Part shown: piece by piece, positions 60,194-64,000 of the stretch
Layout: each line of letters starts with the position of its first letter
Position numbering within the stretch: the stretch's first letter is position 1
Assembly: GCF_905175385.1 (NCBI RefSeq)
Contig: NZ_HG992750.1
Span: 434,001 to 498,000 of the forward strand
Source of the DNA: Vibrio sp. B1FLJ16
GTDB lineage: Bacteria; Pseudomonadota; Gammaproteobacteria; Enterobacterales; Vibrionaceae
Reading direction: 5' to 3'
DNA length: 64,000 nucleotides
Program-made: the position numbers and the translations under genes
Notes under the pieces: model-generated
What the model was told of the DNA's origin: nothing
Databases searched by the model: none
Seen by the model: the letters and a program-made list of their open reading frames with translations, nothing else

Positions 60194-61033
60194 ATGGCAC
60201 AGATTTTGGGTGGTATCACCACTTCACACATACCTGCCATAGGCAGAGCAATTGATGAAGGGTTAGAACAAACGCCGTACTGGAAATCTTTTTTTGATGC
60301 ATATCCTCCGGTCCGTCAGTGGTTAAATGAAAAACAGCCAGATGTTGCGATTATCTTTTATAACGATCATGGATTGGAATTCTTTATTGATAAAAAGCCA
60401 ACTTTTGCTATTGGTGTTGCGGAGGAGTACCACAACTCCGATGAAGGGTGGGGGATCAAGCCCATTCCAACTATTCGTGGTGAGTCAGAAATGGCCTGGC
60501 ATATTTGTAACGAGTTAGTTGATAACGAGTTCGATATTACAATTTGCCAGGAGATGAAAGTTGATCACGGTTTAACAGTGCCCATGCAGCTTATGTGGCC
60601 TGGTAATCACTATGATCATATGAAGATTATCCCTGTATGTATTAACGTTGAGCAGCACCCAATGCCTTCACCAAAACGTTGTTATGATTTGGGCAAAGCG
60701 ATTGGTGATGCGGTTCGTAGTTATGATAAAGACCTCAAAGTGGTTGTACTCGGGACGGGTGGCCTGTCACATCAATTGGATGGAGAACGAGCCGGCTTTA
60801 TCAATAAAGAATTTGATCTGTATTGTATGGATAAAATTGTCAATGAGCCTGAAGATCTAACTAAGCTGACAATTCGTGATTTGGTTGAAAAAGCTGGCTC
60901 TCAGGGGCCAGAACTCATAATGTGGCTTGGCATGCGCGGAACATTGCAGGGGGAGCTAAATGTCCTGCAAAGAAGCTACCACGCGCCAATCTCCAACACT
61001 GGGTCAGGCATTATGCTAATTGAATCAAAGTAG
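60194..61033 (+). CDS. ligB: Protocatechuate 4,5-dioxygenase beta subunit
   Basis: Catalytic subunit (279 aa) holding the Fe(II) site. Metal ligands His12 (TTSHIPAIG), the His in YNDHGLEFF near residue 60, and the C-terminal Glu; catalytic His in GGLSHQLDGERAGF near residue 195. Opens protocatechuate between C4 and C5 to 4-carboxy-2-hydroxymuconate-6-semialdehyde, which LigC then oxidises. Last gene of the rightward operon, followed by a strong terminator. Confidence 0.95.
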   Translation: MAQILGGITTSHIPAIGRAIDEGLEQTPYWKSFFDAYPPVRQWLNEKQPDVAIIFYNDHGLEFFIDKKPTFAIGVAEEYHNSDEGWGIKPIPTIRGESEMAWHICNELVDNEFDITICQEMKVDHGLTVPMQLMWPGNHYDHMKIIPVCINVEQHPMPSPKRCYDLGKAIGDAVRSYDKDLKVVVLGTGGLSHQLDGERAGFINKEFDLYCMDKIVNEPEDLTKLTIRDLVEKAGSQGPELIMWLGMRGTLQGELNVLQRSYHAPISNTGSGIMLIESK

Positions 61034-61237
61034 CTGATTGAACTAATACCATAAAATAGTCGCCAGACGATTTGTTTATTACTTCCTTATAAAGCGATCC
61101 AATTGGATCGCTTTGTTTTTTGCTTTATTTAACGTTAGTTCGTTTGTTGCTCAAACTTAATTGTTATAGCTTTGAAGCTCACAGTGAACACTAACAACTT
61201 AAGGTATGACAACGTCAAGCTGCGAAAGGTGATATGT
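61034..61237. other. Intergenic region after ligB
   Basis: AT-rich spacer holding the lig terminator, followed directly by the repeat element. Together with the repeat it makes a 470-bp stretch without a gene. Confidence 0.5.
61091..61121 (+). terminator. Intrinsic terminator of the lig operon
   Basis: Ten-base perfect arms AAAGCGATCC and GGATCGCTTT with a four-base AATT loop, then GTTTTTT. Confidence 0.93.
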
Positions 61238-61503
61238 TATACCCAAACAACCTCGAGATGCTAGGTTCAGCGAGAATGGCTTGGTTCTCAGTCGCGGCAA
61301 CGATTTGAAGATCTAGTCATTCTAAATCAAAAATCGTTAACAAAGGCTGTGAGCCAAGACAACTCGCCCTTCGGGAGCGTGTCACTGACACGATTTCAGC
61401 GTCAAATAACTTGGAAAGAGCTCGCTATTCCCTACGTTATTTTCCTTGAACTTGTGCCAGTGACAACGCTCTGAATCCTGCATCTTGAAGTCGTTTGGGT
61501 ATA
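61238..61503. mobile_element. MITE-like repeat with terminal inverted repeats
   Basis: About 266 bp. The ends are inverted: TATACCCAAACAACCTCGAG at the left and its near complement (TATACCCAAACGACTTCAAG when read on the other strand) at the right, about 21 of 24 bases matching. No ORF inside, so it would depend on a transposase elsewhere. The right end stops one base before the stop codon of the PEP-CTERM gene. I recognise the ends as typical of repeats scattered in Vibrio genomes, but could not count copies. Confidence 0.75.
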
Positions 61504-62106
61504 TTAGGTTTTTATTTTGGACTGACTACGGCGCCATGCGCCTAGACCAAATACCCCTAACATAAACAAAGACAAAGATGATGGTTCTGGAACTTCTACA
61601 CTAGATGGATCTGCAACATCATAACTAAAGCCTAGCCATACAAAGTCAGGGTCGACTAGGCTAAGTGGATCAACAGATATATCATTTTGAACATTAGCGG
61701 TAATCATCCCGTCATCAATAATTGTACTTAACAGAATGTCAGACATGTTAAATATCCAACTTAGCTCTCTATCGCTATCCGCAAACGACTCTACCGTATA
61801 AGTGTTTAAAGTTAAGCCGGTTATCGTATTAGAAATGATGCCATTATCACCAGCACCAAGGTCAAGAATTCCTCCTGCGAAATCAATACTAACCATAGAC
61901 GATTCGGTGTCAGACCCGGAATAATCCCCGTTTAATGTGATCGAAAATTGACCATTAGATCCCGGAGTTGGGACATCAAGGAACTCAAAGGAAAAGCTTT
62001 GACCAATTCTCTCAATAGCTTGTTGTTCGTTTACTGTGAATAAAGTAGCGTGTGCGAAATTGCTTATTAAAGTAAAGAAAATAGTGATTAAAGTAGTTAA
62101 ACGCAT
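61504..62106 (-). CDS. PEP-CTERM sorting-domain exported protein
   Basis: 200-residue protein with a signal peptide (about residues 1-20, ending AHA) and a classical PEP-CTERM tail: VPEPSSLSLFMLGVFGLGAW followed by RR and a short basic end. Such tails are recognised by an exosortase, usually in bacteria that make extracellular polysaccharide. The mature part is beta-rich with many Asp, Gly, Ser and Thr; no enzyme motif was seen. No exosortase gene lies in this window. CTCCTTGC on the plus strand gives a GGAG ribosome site close to the ATG. Confidence 0.88.
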   Translation of the reverse strand: MRLTTLITIFFTLISNFAHATLFTVNEQQAIERIGQSFSFEFLDVPTPGSNGQFSITLNGDYSGSDTESSMVSIDFAGGILDLGAGDNGIISNTITGLTLNTYTVESFADSDRELSWIFNMSDILLSTIIDDGMITANVQNDISVDPLSLVDPDFVWLGFSYDVADPSSVEVPEPSSLSLFMLGVFGLGAWRRSQSKIKT

Positions 62107-62242
62107 AATGCTCTCCTTGCATGTATGAATTTATATTAACTTAGGTTGTGTTAATCTAGTTGCATATCAAATGTATGCGCAAGCAATTTCTATGCCTCCA
62201 TTAATAATCAAAATGTTAGCGTAATATTATGATCTTACGTGT

Positions 62243-62277
62243 AAAAATCTCTGACACTGATAGTAAGTGTCAGAGAT
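62243..62277 (-). terminator. Intrinsic terminator of the Cache-GGDEF-EAL gene
   Basis: On the minus strand, arms ATCTCTGACACT and AGTGTCAGAGAT with a seven-base loop precede TTTTT. Fits the leftward gene ending at 62309. Confidence 0.92.
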
Positions 62278-62308
62278 TGTTCTTGTAGTGAGGTTTAAGG
62301 AGAGGCTG

Positions 62309-64000
62309 TTATGATTTCGTTTTTAAGTTTTCTCTGATTTTTTTCGATAAGTTTTCAAGATCTACCGGTCTGGAGAAGTAGTAGCCTTGTAACAGGTGGC
62401 AAGCCAGGTCAGATAATATCTTCGACTGTTCTTTAGTTTCGACCCCTTCAGCAACAATCGTCAGCTGTTTGATACTTGCTACAGCCAAGATACTCTTGAC
62501 CAAACTGTATGCATCTTCATCTTCGACTAAGTCGTTAATAAAGCTTTTATCAATTTTCAGTTCATCAACTGGCAGTTTGGACAGATAGCTGAGAGATGAA
62601 TAACCTGTACCAAAATCATCAATCGAGAAGCGAATACCTATTGCTTTGAGCTGCTCGATGACAGCAACTGTCCCCGGAATATCGTTTAAGAATGTACCTT
62701 CTGTTATCTCAAAAACGACGCGGTTCGAATCAATACCAGTTGCTTGGATAATTGAAATTGTATTTTCAACGAAGCCTTTGCTCATGAGCTGGTTTGGTGA
62801 AATATTCACAGATAACGTCAATGCACCTTCACCATTGGGGCTGATTGACTGAATGTCTTTACATGCTTGGGTTATAACCAGATCACTGATTTTGCCTATA
62901 ATGCCTTTCTTCTCGGCGATAGGAATAAAGTCCAGCGGCGCGACTCTACCTAATTCCACATTGTCCCAACGAACCAGTGCTTCAACGCCAATGATCTTGC
63001 CGTTTAATGTGCTCACTTGTGGCTGATAGTGCACGTAGAACTCTTGGTTTTCGACCGCTAAATCCAACAGGTTAGAAATCTTAAAGTGACGCTCTGAACT
63101 TTTAGACATGAACGGTGAATAGATTACGTTAAACAGATTACTTGCCTTCGCGTACTTCATGGCCAACTCGCCATTGCGTACGATGATGGAACCGAGAATA
63201 TTTCGGTTTTTGAAGTTTACGACAGCGTTACGAACGCGTAGCGATATCATCTCGCCACATATATCAAACTTCTCAAAGGTCTCAGTTTGCTTTTCGAAGT
63301 CGATACACGAGCCCGCTGATTTTTGACAGATCACCACAAACTGGTCGGCTGAAACGTGACCCACAAACATGGTCTCGTCTTTAAGCTCTTCCAGTGCGCT
63401 GGTTACCTGGCGCAGTACGCGATCACCCACTGAAAAACCGTATTGATTATTCACTTTCTGGAAGTCTACGATATCGATCAGCTGTAACTGGTACTCTTCA
63501 CCTTTGTCCAAGAGGCACAGGTTATCAATATAATCAGACGTGGCTTTTCTATTCGGTAATCCTGTCACATCGTTGTAAAGAGAGCGGAAAGCAATTTCTT
63601 TATCTTTTTGTTTAATTTGAATCAGCTTTTCTTCAATTGTCGATTTATATGCGTAGAGCTTTTTCGCTGTGATAGAACGCAGGTAATAAATGATCCCGGC
63701 AAAAACGATGAAGACTAAAATATGAAACAGGTTCTGGTTAGATTTTTGATCAAGGATCAAACCCTTGACCATTTTTGCTTCAGATTCGGAGTAGTTCTTG
63801 ATGTTATTGAGAAGTTCACCACTGCCTAAGACAATATCCCAATCTCCAACGTAGCGAATGTGGGTGATTTTTTGCGCGTCGGAGTCACTACTGCGTTTAT
63901 TGAATGCTTTATCACTGTATTCAACCCAGGACACACCGTTTATTGCGCTTTGATAGATATAGTGGACTAAATCATTATCAACATTATTTTTGAATAAATT
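62309..64000 (-). CDS. Membrane GGDEF-EAL protein with Cache-like sensor (5' end beyond the window)
   Basis: The frame stays open past the right edge, so the N-terminus is missing (at least 563 residues visible). The visible part starts with a Cache-like periplasmic end (YIYQSAINGVSWVEYSD, YVGDWDIVLGSGELL), then a transmembrane helix (ILVFIVFAGIIYYLR). A GGDEF domain follows whose signature is degenerate (SADQF in place of GGDEF), so it is probably not a cyclase. Last is an intact EAL domain (EALVRW, DDFGTGYSSLSYLSKLPVDELKIDKSF). Most likely a c-di-GMP phosphodiesterase controlled by an external signal. Confidence 0.9.
   Translation of the reverse strand, partial: NLFKNNVDNDLVHYIYQSAINGVSWVEYSDKAFNKRSSDSDAQKITHIRYVGDWDIVLGSGELLNNIKNYSESEAKMVKGLILDQKSNQNLFHILVFIVFAGIIYYLRSITAKKLYAYKSTIEEKLIQIKQKDKEIAFRSLYNDVTGLPNRKATSDYIDNLCLLDKGEEYQLQLIDIVDFQKVNNQYGFSVGDRVLRQVTSALEELKDETMFVGHVSADQFVVICQKSAGSCIDFEKQTETFEKFDICGEMISLRVRNAVVNFKNRNILGSIIVRNGELAMKYAKASNLFNVIYSPFMSKSSERHFKISNLLDLAVENQEFYVHYQPQVSTLNGKIIGVEALVRWDNVELGRVAPLDFIPIAEKKGIIGKISDLVITQACKDIQSISPNGEGALTLSVNISPNQLMSKGFVENTISIIQATGIDSNRVVFEITEGTFLNDIPGTVAVIEQLKAIGIRFSIDDFGTGYSSLSYLSKLPVDELKIDKSFINDLVEDEDAYSLVKSILAVASIKQLTIVAEGVETKEQSKILSDLACHLLQGYYFSRPVDLENLSKKIRENLKTKS

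Overview
The window looks like part of a Vibrio genome (Gammaproteobacteria, Vibrionaceae), possibly the second chromosome. The evidence is the similarity of the housekeeping proteins (GuaC, MoeA/MoeB, GTP cyclohydrolase I, ClcA) to enterobacterial and Vibrio versions, the presence of a DUF3360 transporter and an LamB-type porin, and a short interspersed repeat whose ends I recognise as Vibrio-like. No rRNA, tRNA, CRISPR array, prophage or complete insertion sequence was seen.

Layout. (1) 0-13 kb: a secreted GH18 chitinase; a TAXI-type TRAP transporter (binding protein plus fused permease); a leftward moeA-moeB-sulfurtransferase operon; a divergent folE broken by two compensating single-base indels; an atypical NRAMP-like carrier; a TehA/SLAC1-type channel; and a ClcA chloride/proton antiporter. 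(2) 13-26 kb: mixed core genes, namely a small exported protein, an XRE regulator, two aldo/keto reductases, the bifunctional NAD(P)HX repair enzyme, guaC with an unusual leader, a DUF3360 transporter, a VOC protein, an AI-2E-family transporter and a secreted alkylsulfatase. (3) 26.6-43.7 kb: a beta-1,4-galactan utilisation locus with two GH53 endo-galactanases (one lipoprotein, frameshifted), a LacI-type regulator, a complete ABC importer (ATPase, binding protein, two permeases), a GH42 beta-galactosidase and an LamB-like porin. A chemoreceptor and a cytoplasmic LacI-like/PAS/GGDEF/EAL protein follow and may tie sugar sensing to taxis and c-di-GMP. (4) 43.7-47.4 kb: EamA exporter, LysR regulator, DUF1840 protein, a degenerate repeat and an aldo/keto reductase. 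(5) 47.5-61 kb: an apparently complete protocatechuate 4,5-cleavage pathway. The leftward arm has a tandem-HTH LysR regulator, a short NAD-binding protein, ligC, a DctPQM TRAP transporter (small subunit frameshifted), pobA and a fused gallate dioxygenase. The divergent rightward arm is ligJ-ligK-ligU-ligI-ligA-ligB. Together they would take 4-hydroxybenzoate, protocatechuate and gallate to pyruvate and oxaloacetate. (6) 61-64 kb: a repeat element with terminal inverted repeats, a PEP-CTERM-tailed exported protein and the 3' part of a Cache-GGDEF-EAL protein that runs off the window.

Three genes (folE, the lipoprotein GH53, the TRAP small permease) carry one-base indels in short homopolymers. 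This could be residual sequencing error or real gene decay, and reads would decide. All functions are inferred from motifs and context; no database search was run.
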